NCBI GenBank assembly: GCA_025937075.1
Contig: JAICSD010000305.1
Coordinates: 1 to 5,671 of the forward strand
Length of the DNA stretch: 5,671 nt
From: Vicinamibacteria bacterium
GTDB lineage: Bacteria > Acidobacteriota > Vicinamibacteria > Vicinamibacterales > 2-12-FULL-66-21
Reading direction: 5' to 3'
Position 1 is the first letter of the stretch, and each line of letters starts with the position of its first letter. The notes beneath the pieces were generated by a model, which made no database searches, was not told the origin of the DNA, and was given only the letters and a program-made list of their open reading frames with translations. Shown here in pieces: positions 1-5,671 of the stretch. The translations under genes were made by a program, and so were the position numbers.

Positions 1-111
1 GAGCGATTGCGCCCGCATCTCCTGGTGAAAGCGCAGCTCCTCGTCGAGGTCCCGATCGAATCGATCTCGACGGAAGAAGAACAGCAGACGCCGCAGCAGC
101 GTGCCCATCAT
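1..111 (-). CDS. ADOP-type ABC transporter permease (MacB/FtsX-like), N-terminal fragment
   Basis: Only the first 37 codons are in the window; the gene runs off the left edge. The translation begins MMGTLLRRLLFFFRRDRFDR and continues with LDEELRFHQEMRAQSL. A short basic/hydrophobic start followed by an arginine-rich stretch and the LDEELRFH-type motif is the usual opening of the acidobacterial duplicated (ADOP) permeases, before the first membrane segment and MacB-like periplasmic domain. These are inner-membrane ABC permeases related to MacB and FtsX; their substrates are mostly unknown. The start codon overlaps the stop of the PadR gene by four bases (ATGA), so the pair is translationally coupled and almost certainly one operon. 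A second ATG follows immediately, so the exact start may be one codon later. The assignment is inferred from a short N-terminus plus context; the membrane and periplasmic domains cannot be seen. Confidence 0.75.
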   Translation of the reverse strand, partial: MMGTLLRRLLFFFRRDRFDRDLDEELRFHQEMRAQSL

Positions 112-446
112 GTCGCCTTCATGACCCGCGTGATCGCGCCGAACATCTGGGAGAAGCGCGACTCCTCAACGCCGAGCTGCCTCTTTCCCGCCGCGGTCAG
201 CCGGTAGACGCGGGCGCGGCGGTTATTGGCCGAGATCTTCCACTCGGCCGACACCCAGCCCTTGACCAGCATCCGCTGCAGCGCCGGATAGAGCGATCCC
301 TCTTCGACGGTCAGCACGCCCGCCGACAGCGTCTGGAGGTGCTGGGCGATGCCGTAGCCGTGCATCGACGCGATCGACAGCGTCTTGAGAATCAACATCT
401 CGAGCGTGCCCGGAAGCAGCTCGGTCCTGGCCCTGGCTTCTTTCAT
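108..446 (-). CDS. PadR family transcriptional regulator
   Basis: A 112-residue protein of the size usual for short PadR regulators. Residues about 10-92 form the winged-helix domain: LLPGTLEMLILKTL (10-23), MHGYGIAQHLQ (28-38), the VEEGSLYPALQRM recognition-helix region (47-59), KGWVSAEW (62-69) and the wing ANNRRARVYRLTAAGKRQL (73-91). All are characteristic of the PadR proteins that precede acidobacterial permeases. A short C-terminal helix follows (about 92-112), as in PadR subfamily 2, where it forms the dimer interface. The ATG at 446 is chosen because AGAGGAA (450-456) sits just upstream as a Shine-Dalgarno site and the family motif starts soon after. The frame stays open further upstream, but that translation is not PadR-like. 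The protein probably represses its own operon through the palindrome at 457-477, controlling the coupled permease; the inducer is unknown. Confidence 0.93.
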   Translation of the reverse strand: MKEARARTELLPGTLEMLILKTLSIASMHGYGIAQHLQTLSAGVLTVEEGSLYPALQRMLVKGWVSAEWKISANNRRARVYRLTAAGKRQLGVEESRFSQMFGAITRVMKAT

Positions 447-449
447 CAG

Positions 450-456
450 TTCCTCT
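450..456 (-). promoter_or_regulatory. Shine-Dalgarno site of the padR gene
   Basis: On the minus strand AGAGGAA lies about 4 nt before the ATG at 446. It is a strong match to the anti-Shine-Dalgarno sequence. It supports the 112-residue start over the longer open frame, which extends upstream through the operator and promoter. Confidence 0.75.
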
Positions 457-477
457 TTGCATAGACGAACTATGCAA
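457..477. promoter_or_regulatory. Putative PadR operator (perfect 8-bp inverted repeat)
   Basis: The arms TTGCATAG (457-464) and CTATGCAA (470-477) are perfect inverted repeats separated by five bases (ACGAA). The element lies directly against the Shine-Dalgarno site of the PadR gene, 11-31 bases before the start codon. PadR-family repressors are dimers that commonly bind AT-rich inverted repeats with ATG-like half-sites in their own promoters. The position and symmetry fit autorepression of the padR-permease operon. Binding by this PadR is inferred, not shown. Confidence 0.6.
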
Positions 478-483
478 GTGGAA

Positions 484-512
484 AGTTTCCTCCCTTGGAG
501 AGAGGCTGTCAA
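484..512 (-). promoter_or_regulatory. Possible sigma-70-type promoter of the padR-permease operon
   Basis: On the minus strand a perfect TTGACA -35 box lies at 512-507. With a 17-bp spacer the -10 position (489-484) reads GAAACT, a poor match (three of six). The predicted transcription start falls near 477, at the edge of the inverted repeat, which suits repression by occlusion. The spacer also holds an imperfect 6-bp inverted repeat (489-494 with 500-505). The -35 box is convincing; the -10 box is weak, so the call is tentative. Confidence 0.35.
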
Positions 513-548
513 CTGTTGGCGTTTGGCGCGAGCGGGAAGAGCAAGGCG

Positions 549-810
549 TGGAGCCGCCCTGCACAGCATTTTGCTGCCATCCTTACGCCTCAGGCGAAAG
601 TCACGCGCCCCCAACGGCGCGCCGCTCGTCGGACCCGAAGAAATCAGCGCGAGCCATGAGAAAAGCTTCGCGGACAACGTCTTCGTTGCCGGGGGTGTCA
701 TACGTGCCGAACTGGTGCAGACAGATGGGCAGTGGAAGATTTCGCAGCTGCGCTACGACGTCGTCTGGCGTGCCGGAGGATTCAGGGACATGATGCAGAC
801 TGGCCAATAG
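549..810 (+). pseudogene. Decayed SnoaL/NTF2-like (DUF4440-type) protein gene, frameshifted
   Basis: Two plus-strand frames join into one protein-like reading. Frame A (549-611) gives WSRPAQHFAAILTPQAKVTRP. Skipping one C of the five-C run at 608-612 leads to frame B (613-810), which gives NGAPLVGPEEISASHEKSFA and then VIRAELVQTDGQWKISQLRYDVVW, ending with TAG at 808-810. 'F..ILTP.A.VTRPNG..L.GPEEI.A.H' resembles the first half of SnoaL-like/DUF4440 folds, and 'AELVQTDGQWKISQLRYD' resembles their last two strands. Only a few residues separate these parts, where the family usually has some 40, so an internal deletion is likely. No ATG or ribosome binding site is seen for frame A, and the N-terminal helix is not recognisable. 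The left boundary is uncertain. Family members include small secreted or cytosolic enzymes and proteins of unknown role. The remnant is convergent with the receptor gene. A sequencing error could explain the frameshift but not the missing middle. Confidence 0.5.
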
Positions 811-815
811 ATCAT

Positions 816-845
816 AAAAACAGCTCGTCGCGCGGTCCGGCGCGC
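816..845 (-). terminator. Weak terminator-like hairpin after the receptor gene
   Basis: Just past the receptor stop codon, the minus strand carries a 5-bp GC stem (GCGCG/CGCGC, 845-841 with 834-830) around a six-base loop, then a five-T tract at 820-816. About nine bases separate stem and T-tract, more than in a canonical intrinsic terminator, so function is uncertain. It sits where transcription of the receptor should end, between convergent reading frames. Confidence 0.25.
831..845 (+). repeat. 15-bp direct repeat, copy 1 (3' side of the receptor gene)
   Basis: The 15-mer CGCGGTCCGGCGCGC occurs here, 4 bp outside the receptor stop codon, and again at 4212-4226 in the same orientation, 14 bp outside the receptor start. 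The two copies thus bracket the whole receptor gene. The motif is partly self-complementary. No homology extends beyond the 15 bases, so chance in GC-rich DNA is possible. Confidence 0.5.
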
Positions 846-849
846 CTCT

Positions 850-3800
850 TCAGAAATGCACCCTTCCCACGAACTGGATCTGGCGCGCCGACGTCGCCGC
901 CATCGTCACGGTCCCGAACTGCGGCGTGTTCACGAACCGCTCCGGCGTGCCGTAGTTCACCCAGTTGAACAGGTTGAAGAGCTCGGTCCGGAACTCGAAC
1001 GCCGTGGTGCGCGTCAGCGCGAACGTGCGTTGCAGCGCGAGATCCACCTTCTTCAGCCCAGGCCCGTAGACGCTGTTCCGGCCGGCATCGCCGAACGTGA
1101 ACGCCGGCGGCGTCGTGAACGCCGCGGTGTTGAACCAGTGGTCCGCACTGCGCTCCGACGCCGGCAGATACGGCGACACGCCTGGCACCACGTTCGCGCG
1201 GACCGGGTGCACGTTCAGCAGCGAACCCGCATTCGCGGTGTCGCCGAACACGCTGATCGTGAACGGGAATCCGCTCTGCGCCTGGACGATGCTCGCGACC
1301 TGCCAGTCGCCGAACAGCACGCGCGCGGCGCGCGCCCACGGCGATGCGGACGCGCTGACGTCCGCCCTGTAGGGAAGCTGATAGATCAGGCTCGCGACGA
1401 GGCGATGGCGGATGTCGCAACCTGCCGGCCCCCACTCCGCCGCGGTGTTGAAACTGTCCTGCGGCACCTCGGGTTCCATCGCCGGTGAACGGAACGATGG
1501 CGAGTCACTGTAGCTGTGCGAATACGTGTAGCTCGCGAGCAGGCTCAATCCATTCGCGAGCTTCCGGCGGGCGACGATGTACTCGGCGTTGTACGACGAC
1601 GTGCCGGTATTCTCGAGCAGGTTGATGGGGCCGACCGGAAACGTCATGCCCGTTCGCGGCACATCGTCTGGCAGCACGGTGCCAGGGACGAACGCGATGC
1701 TCTGCACGGGGCGACGAGGACGCAGCGGGAGCGGGCTTGGCGCGGCGTTGTTCACCAGACGCGCGCGATCGAGATTGCGGCCCCATGCGCCAATGTAGCC
1801 GATCTCGAACATCAGGTCGTCGCCGACCTGACGCTGATAATTCGCGCTCGTCTGCTGGATCATCGGCGTCCGCGAGTACGGATCCATCGCCGTGAACGCC
1901 ACGAGCGTCTGCCCGAGAACCGGCGGATCGAAGCCGAAGCCCTCCATCGCCGGTGTGATGTTGTTGCTCTGCACGATCTCCGGGAACACGAGCGGCACGT
2001 TGTGCACCTGGTTGCACCAGAGATTCATCTCCGGGTACTCGTAGAAGATCCCGTATCCGGCGCGCATGACCGAACGTTGTGCCCCGGGGCTGAAGCTGAT
2101 GCCGATGCGCGGAGCGAAGTTGTTCTTGTCCGCGTAGATCAAACCCTTCGGATATCCCTGCTGCCCTCCGACGAAGGCCATCGGCTGCGCGCCGTCCCAC
2201 ACCAGGTTCGTCAGAATCTTTCCCACGTCGTGGAGCGGCGTCTGGAACTCGTAGCGAAGTCCGAGGTTCAGGGTGACGTCGGAACGGACCCGCCATTCAT
2301 CCTGCACGAATCCATCGACGCCGGTCTGACGCATGTTCATCGACGGCAGGCCCGCCTGGCGCTGCGCGATCGCCGGCACCGCGAGGAGGAAGCTCGCGAG
2401 CGCGTTGCCGGTCGCGTCGGTCAGGCCGTGTGCGCTCGTCAGGCCCGGGGTGAACTGGAAGTACCCGCGGTTCTGGAAGAAGCCGAGCATGTCCCACCGG
2501 AACCGGCGCACATTGCCGCCGAAGCTGAGCGAGTGCGCGCCGGCGACATACGCCATGCGATCGCCTGCCTGGAACTGCACGTTGTCGTACTGACAGGGCG
2601 TGCACAACAGCGAATCCCCGAACGGCTGATAGCCCTGCACGTTGAACTGCGGCAGGCCGTAGGCGGACGGACCGCCGAAGCCGACGCCCCGAATCGCGAG
2701 CGACGTCACGAGATCTTCCCCGTTGGCCTTCTCGCCGATGCGGTGGAGCTGCATGCGCGTGGCGCCGAAGCGCAGCTCGTGCACCAACCGCCGCGAGAGC
2801 GGCTTGATCAGCGTGAACGTGAGGTTCTGAACGCGATTGTCGTGAAACGCGCCAAAGCCGGGCAGGTTCTCCGGCGTGAACCCATCCTCCTGGCTCACAC
2901 TGTAGCGGCCGAACAGCGTCGCGCCGCCCGCGAAGGAATGATCGACGCGTGCGGTCAGCAGATCGCCCGTCAACCGTTCGGCTCTGGTGTCGAGATAGTT
3001 GTTCACCCGATCGTCCATGTTCGGCGCGACCACGAAATCCTGCAGCACGCGTGCCGAGACGGGATTGATGCGGCTCGCCGGAATCTGGTTGCCAGGGAAT
3101 TGATCGCGAATGAACTGCGGATTCTGGACGTTCGCGGGCCGGGACGGATCGAACGCCGGATTGGGCCTCGTGGTCGCAGGATCGTAGATCGGCGCCGCGC
3201 CGGAGAAATTGCCGGTGCGCCACTGCTCGATCGGGACCGTCATCATCATCGATTGTCCCTGAGTGCTGCGGAGACCTTCGTAACTCGCAAAGAAGAACGT
3301 TCGCCGGCCGGGAAGCGGGCCCGCCAGCGTCCCTCCGAACTGATTACGATCGAAGTGTGGAAGACTGTCTGGATTCGTGAACGGGCGCGCGTCGAACGCG
3401 CTGTTGCGCACGTGGTCGTAGATGGTGCCGCGCAGCCTCGCCGAGCCTGACTTCGTGATCACGTTCACCTGTCCGGTGCCCGCGCCGCCGAGTTCGGCCG
3501 TGTACGTGCCCGTTTCGATCTTGAATTCCTTGATCGCATCGGGGGGCAGGCTGATGATGTACGTGTTGAACGAGGGATCCGTGTTGGTCGTACCGTCGAG
3601 GAGGTACGTATTCGCGGCCGCACGCCCGCCCGTGACGCTGACCGCGGAGTTCTGGCCTGGTCTCCAGTAGAGCGCTGTCGTGTCGCCCGTTTGCGCGCCG
3701 TGTGACGTGTGCACACCGGGAACGAGCAGCGACAGCTCGAGAAACTGACGTCCGTTGAGCGGCAGTTCCTGTACCTGCCGTTCATCGATCACCTGGCCGA

Positions 3801-4197
3801 CGCCGACGGTCGTCGCACGCAGCAGCGGGACCTCGCGAACGACGGTCACCTGCTCCGCGACCGAGCTGGCCGTGAGCAGCAGCTCGACGCGAACGCGGTG
3901 GTTCACCTCCACATCGATCTCACGCCGGGCAAACGAAAATCCTTGAAGCCGCACGTCGATCGCATAGCGACCCGGCATCAAACCGGGAAGCTCGAACTCG
4001 CCTCCCTGATCTGTCTGAATGCTGCGTTCCCACCCGCGATCGGGATCGCTGACGGACACGGTGGCCCCAGGAACCGGAAGCTTCTGCTCGTCGATCACGA
4101 CGCCGGCGAGCGCGGCGGTGTTGCCCTGGGCGGCCGCGGGGGCAGCGATGCCGAACGCAGCCGCGAAGACGTACAGCAAGATCACCGAGATACGCAT
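850..4197 (-). CDS. TonB-dependent receptor, Oar-like, with carboxypeptidase regulatory-like domain
   Basis: A complete 1115-residue outer-membrane protein. Residues 1-23 are a Sec signal peptide (MRISVILLYVF..., cleavage after APAAA). Residues about 28-108 are a carboxypeptidase regulatory-like/CnaB-type beta-sandwich (GVVIDEQKLPVPGATVSV, GEFELPGLMPGRYAIDV). Residues about 112-255 are the plug (ELPLNGRQFLELSLLVPGV at 144-162; GGRAAANTYLLDGTTNTDPS at 190-209; EFKIETGTYTAELGGAGTGQ at 224-243). The rest is the beta-barrel, with family motifs VDGFVQDEWRVRSDVTLNLG (627-646), NNFAPRIGISFSPG (692-705), CDIRHRLVASLIYQLPY (927-943), FEFRTELFNLFNW (1067-1079) and the terminal FVGRVHF with its C-terminal Phe, the usual outer-membrane assembly signal. 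Such Oar-like receptors are greatly expanded in acidobacteria and are thought to import or bind large substrates, often glycans or peptides; the ligand cannot be read here. The start is weakly supported by GGCGG upstream, but the signal peptide fixes it. The gene follows the CRTAC1 gene by 73 bp with no strong terminator between. No clear TonB box was found. Confidence 0.95.
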   Translation of the reverse strand: MRISVILLYVFAAAFGIAAPAAAQGNTAALAGVVIDEQKLPVPGATVSVSDPDRGWERSIQTDQGGEFELPGLMPGRYAIDVRLQGFSFARREIDVEVNHRVRVELLLTASSVAEQVTVVREVPLLRATTVGVGQVIDERQVQELPLNGRQFLELSLLVPGVHTSHGAQTGDTTALYWRPGQNSAVSVTGGRAAANTYLLDGTTNTDPSFNTYIISLPPDAIKEFKIETGTYTAELGGAGTGQVNVITKSGSARLRGTIYDHVRNSAFDARPFTNPDSLPHFDRNQFGGTLAGPLPGRRTFFFASYEGLRSTQGQSMMMTVPIEQWRTGNFSGAAPIYDPATTRPNPAFDPSRPANVQNPQFIRDQFPGNQIPASRINPVSARVLQDFVVAPNMDDRVNNYLDTRAERLTGDLLTARVDHSFAGGATLFGRYSVSQEDGFTPENLPGFGAFHDNRVQNLTFTLIKPLSRRLVHELRFGATRMQLHRIGEKANGEDLVTSLAIRGVGFGGPSAYGLPQFNVQGYQPFGDSLLCTPCQYDNVQFQAGDRMAYVAGAHSLSFGGNVRRFRWDMLGFFQNRGYFQFTPGLTSAHGLTDATGNALASFLLAVPAIAQRQAGLPSMNMRQTGVDGFVQDEWRVRSDVTLNLGLRYEFQTPLHDVGKILTNLVWDGAQPMAFVGGQQGYPKGLIYADKNNFAPRIGISFSPGAQRSVMRAGYGIFYEYPEMNLWCNQVHNVPLVFPEIVQSNNITPAMEGFGFDPPVLGQTLVAFTAMDPYSRTPMIQQTSANYQRQVGDDLMFEIGYIGAWGRNLDRARLVNNAAPSPLPLRPRRPVQSIAFVPGTVLPDDVPRTGMTFPVGPINLLENTGTSSYNAEYIVARRKLANGLSLLASYTYSHSYSDSPSFRSPAMEPEVPQDSFNTAAEWGPAGCDIRHRLVASLIYQLPYRADVSASASPWARAARVLFGDWQVASIVQAQSGFPFTISVFGDTANAGSLLNVHPVRANVVPGVSPYLPASERSADHWFNTAAFTTPPAFTFGDAGRNSVYGPGLKKVDLALQRTFALTRTTAFEFRTELFNLFNWVNYGTPERFVNTPQFGTVTMAATSARQIQFVGRVHF

Positions 4198-4270
4198 GAC
4201 CGCCGAGAGTACGCGGTCCGGCGCGCTCGCCGTCGATCGCGTTTACGCTACGAACGCTAGTTCAAATGCG
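4198..4270 (-). other. Short intergenic region between the CRTAC1 and receptor genes
   Basis: This 73-bp gap contains a TTGAAC motif (minus strand, near 4265-4260) without a convincing -10 box at proper spacing. It also has a weak 5-bp hairpin (GCGTT/AACGC, loop of about nine bases, no T-tract) and the second copy of the 15-bp repeat. Neither a good promoter nor a good terminator is visible, so readthrough from the CRTAC1 gene into the receptor gene is plausible. Confidence 0.4.
4212..4226 (+). repeat. 15-bp direct repeat, copy 2 (5' side of the receptor gene)
   Basis: Identical to 831-845. In the receptor mRNA it would lie 15-29 bases before the start codon and could form a small GC hairpin (CGCG/CGCG, six-base loop) near the ribosome binding site. 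Whether this affects translation is unknown. Confidence 0.5.
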
Positions 4271-5671
4271 TTAACGGCCCAGGCGGGCCATCGCGAGGGG
4301 CCGATCCGAGGTGATGCCTCTGCCTTCGGTCACGACATAGGAGTGCCCGGCGCGGAGGGTACCGACCGCATCGCGGCCGCCTCCGGGCCATTCGACGATC
4401 GCCTCGTCGATTGACGTGCGTGCACCGAGGCCGAACGTCACCGGCAGCTCCGACTGGGAGAGATAGCTCGAGCCGGTGCGCACCAGACGCGTGAGCCACG
4501 TCGACTCCAGGCGCGCCCGGACGCGCGCGCCAATCCCGTCGCGATTCGAGCGCACGCCGCGAAGCGTCAGGCGCACGCTATGGTTCGAGGTCTCCAGATC
4601 GTCTCGATACAGGTGTGCAGGCCCGCCGTTCGTCGTGACGACGACGTCGAGGTCGCCGTCGAGATCGAAATCGCCGAACGCGGCGCCCCGGCCGACTTTC
4701 GGCAGCCCGAAGTCGCCGCCGATCGCCTGTGCGACATCCACCAGCTGGCCGGCCCCGCGGTTGTGAAACAGGTGCGGCGCTTCCGCATAATGCACGCGCC
4801 CCTGCGTGCGCGAGATCGTGTCGTCGATGTGCCCGTTGATCACGAGCAGATCGAGCAGCCCGTCGAGATCGGCGTCGAAGAAGAAACAGCCGAACCCAAG
4901 CGTCAGGCGGCTCGCGCGTCCCAGATCCGAGCTCGGTGCCCGATCCGTATAGACGCCTGGACGCACGGGCGTGTAGAGCCCGACCATCTCGCCTGAAAAA
5001 TTCGTCACGACGACGGAGGGCACGCCGCTGTTGTCGAAGTCGGCGGCGTCAGTCCCCATGCCCGCCCTCGCGCGCCCGTCGTCGCTGAACGCGAGCCCCG
5101 CCTGCACACCCGCCTCGACGAACGTGCCGTCGTGCCGGTTGCGATAGAGCTTGTTCGGCTGCGTGTCATTGGCGACGAAGAGATCCGGCCAGCCGTCGAG
5201 GTCGTAGTCGAGCATCGTGACCCCGAGCGCCTTCGACGTCGGGTCGAGCAGACCGGCAGCAGCGGTGACGTCCTCGAACGTCCCGTCGCCCTTGTTTCGA
5301 TAGAGCCACGACGTCGTGCCCGGGTACGCCTCCGGCGTGCAGTACGATTTCGTCTTCCCGTCCGCGCTGCAGAAGACATCCGTCGCCGGCGTCCAGCGGA
5401 CGTAATTGCAGATGAACAGGTCGAGGAAACCATCGCGGTCGTAGTCGACCCACAGCGCGGACGTGCTGAAGCCGGTCCGTCCGCCGAGGCCGGCACGCTC
5501 GGTGGCGTCGACGAAATGGCCGTCGCCGGTGTTCCTGAACAACCGGCTCTGACCAACAGCCGTCACGAGCACATCTTCATGGCCGTCGTTGTCGTAGTCG
5601 GCCGCGGCGCCGCCCATCGCGTACATCGGGACGGTCAGGCCGGATTTTGCAGTGATGTCCTCGAACGCTCC
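4271..5671 (-). CDS. CRTAC1 family protein (FG-GAP/VCBS repeats plus ASPIC/UnbV domain), 5'-truncated
   Basis: The 3' 466 codons are visible. The frame is open to the right edge and its first residues, GAFEDITAKSGLTVPMYAMG, are typical mid-protein family sequence, so the ATG at 5626 is internal rather than the start. Six FG-GAP-type blades carry calcium-loop motifs, in visible numbering: DYDNDG (25-30), DYDRDG (76-81), DYDLDG (155-160), DFDNSG (211-216), DADLDG (266-271) and DFDLDG (334-339). Each is followed by a hydrophobic strand such as DLFICN, DLFVAND or DLLVINGH. Two cysteines in FCSADGKTKSYCTPEAYPG (100-118) match a pair common in the family. Residues about 363-450 are the ASPIC/UnbV domain (SNRDGIGARVRARL, GSSYLSQSELPVTFGLG, VEWPGGG). 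The protein is probably a secreted, calcium-binding beta-propeller; the signal peptide would lie outside the window. Its role is unknown, with adhesion or substrate binding suggested for relatives. It is codirectional with, and 73 bp ahead of, the receptor gene. Confidence 0.93.
   Translation of the reverse strand, partial: GAFEDITAKSGLTVPMYAMGGAAADYDNDGHEDVLVTAVGQSRLFRNTGDGHFVDATERAGLGGRTGFSTSALWVDYDRDGFLDLFICNYVRWTPATDVFCSADGKTKSYCTPEAYPGTTSWLYRNKGDGTFEDVTAAAGLLDPTSKALGVTMLDYDLDGWPDLFVANDTQPNKLYRNRHDGTFVEAGVQAGLAFSDDGRARAGMGTDAADFDNSGVPSVVVTNFSGEMVGLYTPVRPGVYTDRAPSSDLGRASRLTLGFGCFFFDADLDGLLDLLVINGHIDDTISRTQGRVHYAEAPHLFHNRGAGQLVDVAQAIGGDFGLPKVGRGAAFGDFDLDGDLDVVVTTNGGPAHLYRDDLETSNHSVRLTLRGVRSNRDGIGARVRARLESTWLTRLVRTGSSYLSQSELPVTFGLGARTSIDEAIVEWPGGGRDAVGTLRAGHSYVVTEGRGITSDRPLAMARLGR

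Noticed and set aside
385..548. Start of the plus-strand gene ending at 810 at an ATG at 385 or 472
   Set aside because: The 385 start lies inside padR and the 472 start inside its operator. The sequence from either to about 548 does not look like the N-terminus of a SnoaL-like protein, and neither has a ribosome binding site that stands out.
447..701. N-terminal extension of the PadR frame to an ATG at 701
   Set aside because: The extra 85 residues do not resemble PadR, and would run across the promoter, the palindrome and the Shine-Dalgarno site that supports the ATG at 446.
1516..3450. A 644-codon open frame on the plus strand, antisense to the receptor gene
   Set aside because: Its translation is dominated by Arg, His, Glu and Ala with no domain-like pattern, as expected for an antisense frame of a GC-rich gene. 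The minus-strand frame has a signal peptide, plug and barrel motifs throughout.
3709..4260. Plus-strand open frame over the receptor N-terminus and upstream spacer
   Set aside because: It is antisense to the signal peptide and regulatory-like domain of a well-supported gene and has no recognisable motif.
4238..4265. Promoter for the receptor gene in the 73-bp spacer
   Set aside because: TTGAAC is a partial -35 match, but no acceptable -10 box lies at 16-18 bp. I could not support an independent promoter.
4271..5626. The CRTAC1 frame as a complete gene starting at ATG 5626
   Set aside because: The same frame continues to the window edge with a typical family sequence (GAFEDITAKSGLTVP), so the gene is cut off by the window.

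Overview
The window is GC-rich DNA whose gene content points to an acidobacterium, possibly the Vicinamibacteria side of the phylum. This rests on three gene types that are typical of that group: a PadR-family repressor translationally coupled to an 'acidobacterial duplicated' MacB/FtsX-like permease, a very long Oar-like TonB-dependent receptor with an N-terminal carboxypeptidase-regulatory domain, and a CRTAC1-type FG-GAP/ASPIC-UnbV protein. The assignment is inferred from family knowledge; no marker gene is present.

Layout. All intact genes lie on the minus strand, so transcription runs from high to low coordinates. At the right edge (4271-5671) is the 3' part of a CRTAC1 family secreted beta-propeller gene, whose 5' end is outside the window. 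After a 73-bp gap comes a complete 1115-residue TonB-dependent receptor (850-4197). These two may be cotranscribed. The receptor gene is followed by a short spacer (811-849) with a GC-rich hairpin and a T-tract.

The next stretch (about 549-810) holds the remains of a plus-strand gene, convergent with the receptor. It resembles a SnoaL/NTF2-like protein, but it has a one-base frameshift in a C-run, no visible start and probably an internal deletion. Beyond it lies the promoter/operator region of a PadR regulator (108-446), including a perfect 8-bp inverted repeat directly before the ribosome binding site. The PadR stop codon overlaps the start of a permease gene (1-111, running off the left edge), the usual repressor-transporter pair.

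How the genes may work together. The PadR repressor probably controls itself and the coupled permease. The receptor and CRTAC1 protein are both cell-surface or secreted proteins and may act together in nutrient or glycan/protein handling, but no substrate can be read from the sequence. I see no mobile element, CRISPR array, RNA gene or clearly new system. The least ordinary items are the decayed SnoaL-like gene, the PadR operator palindrome, and a 15-bp direct repeat flanking the receptor gene.
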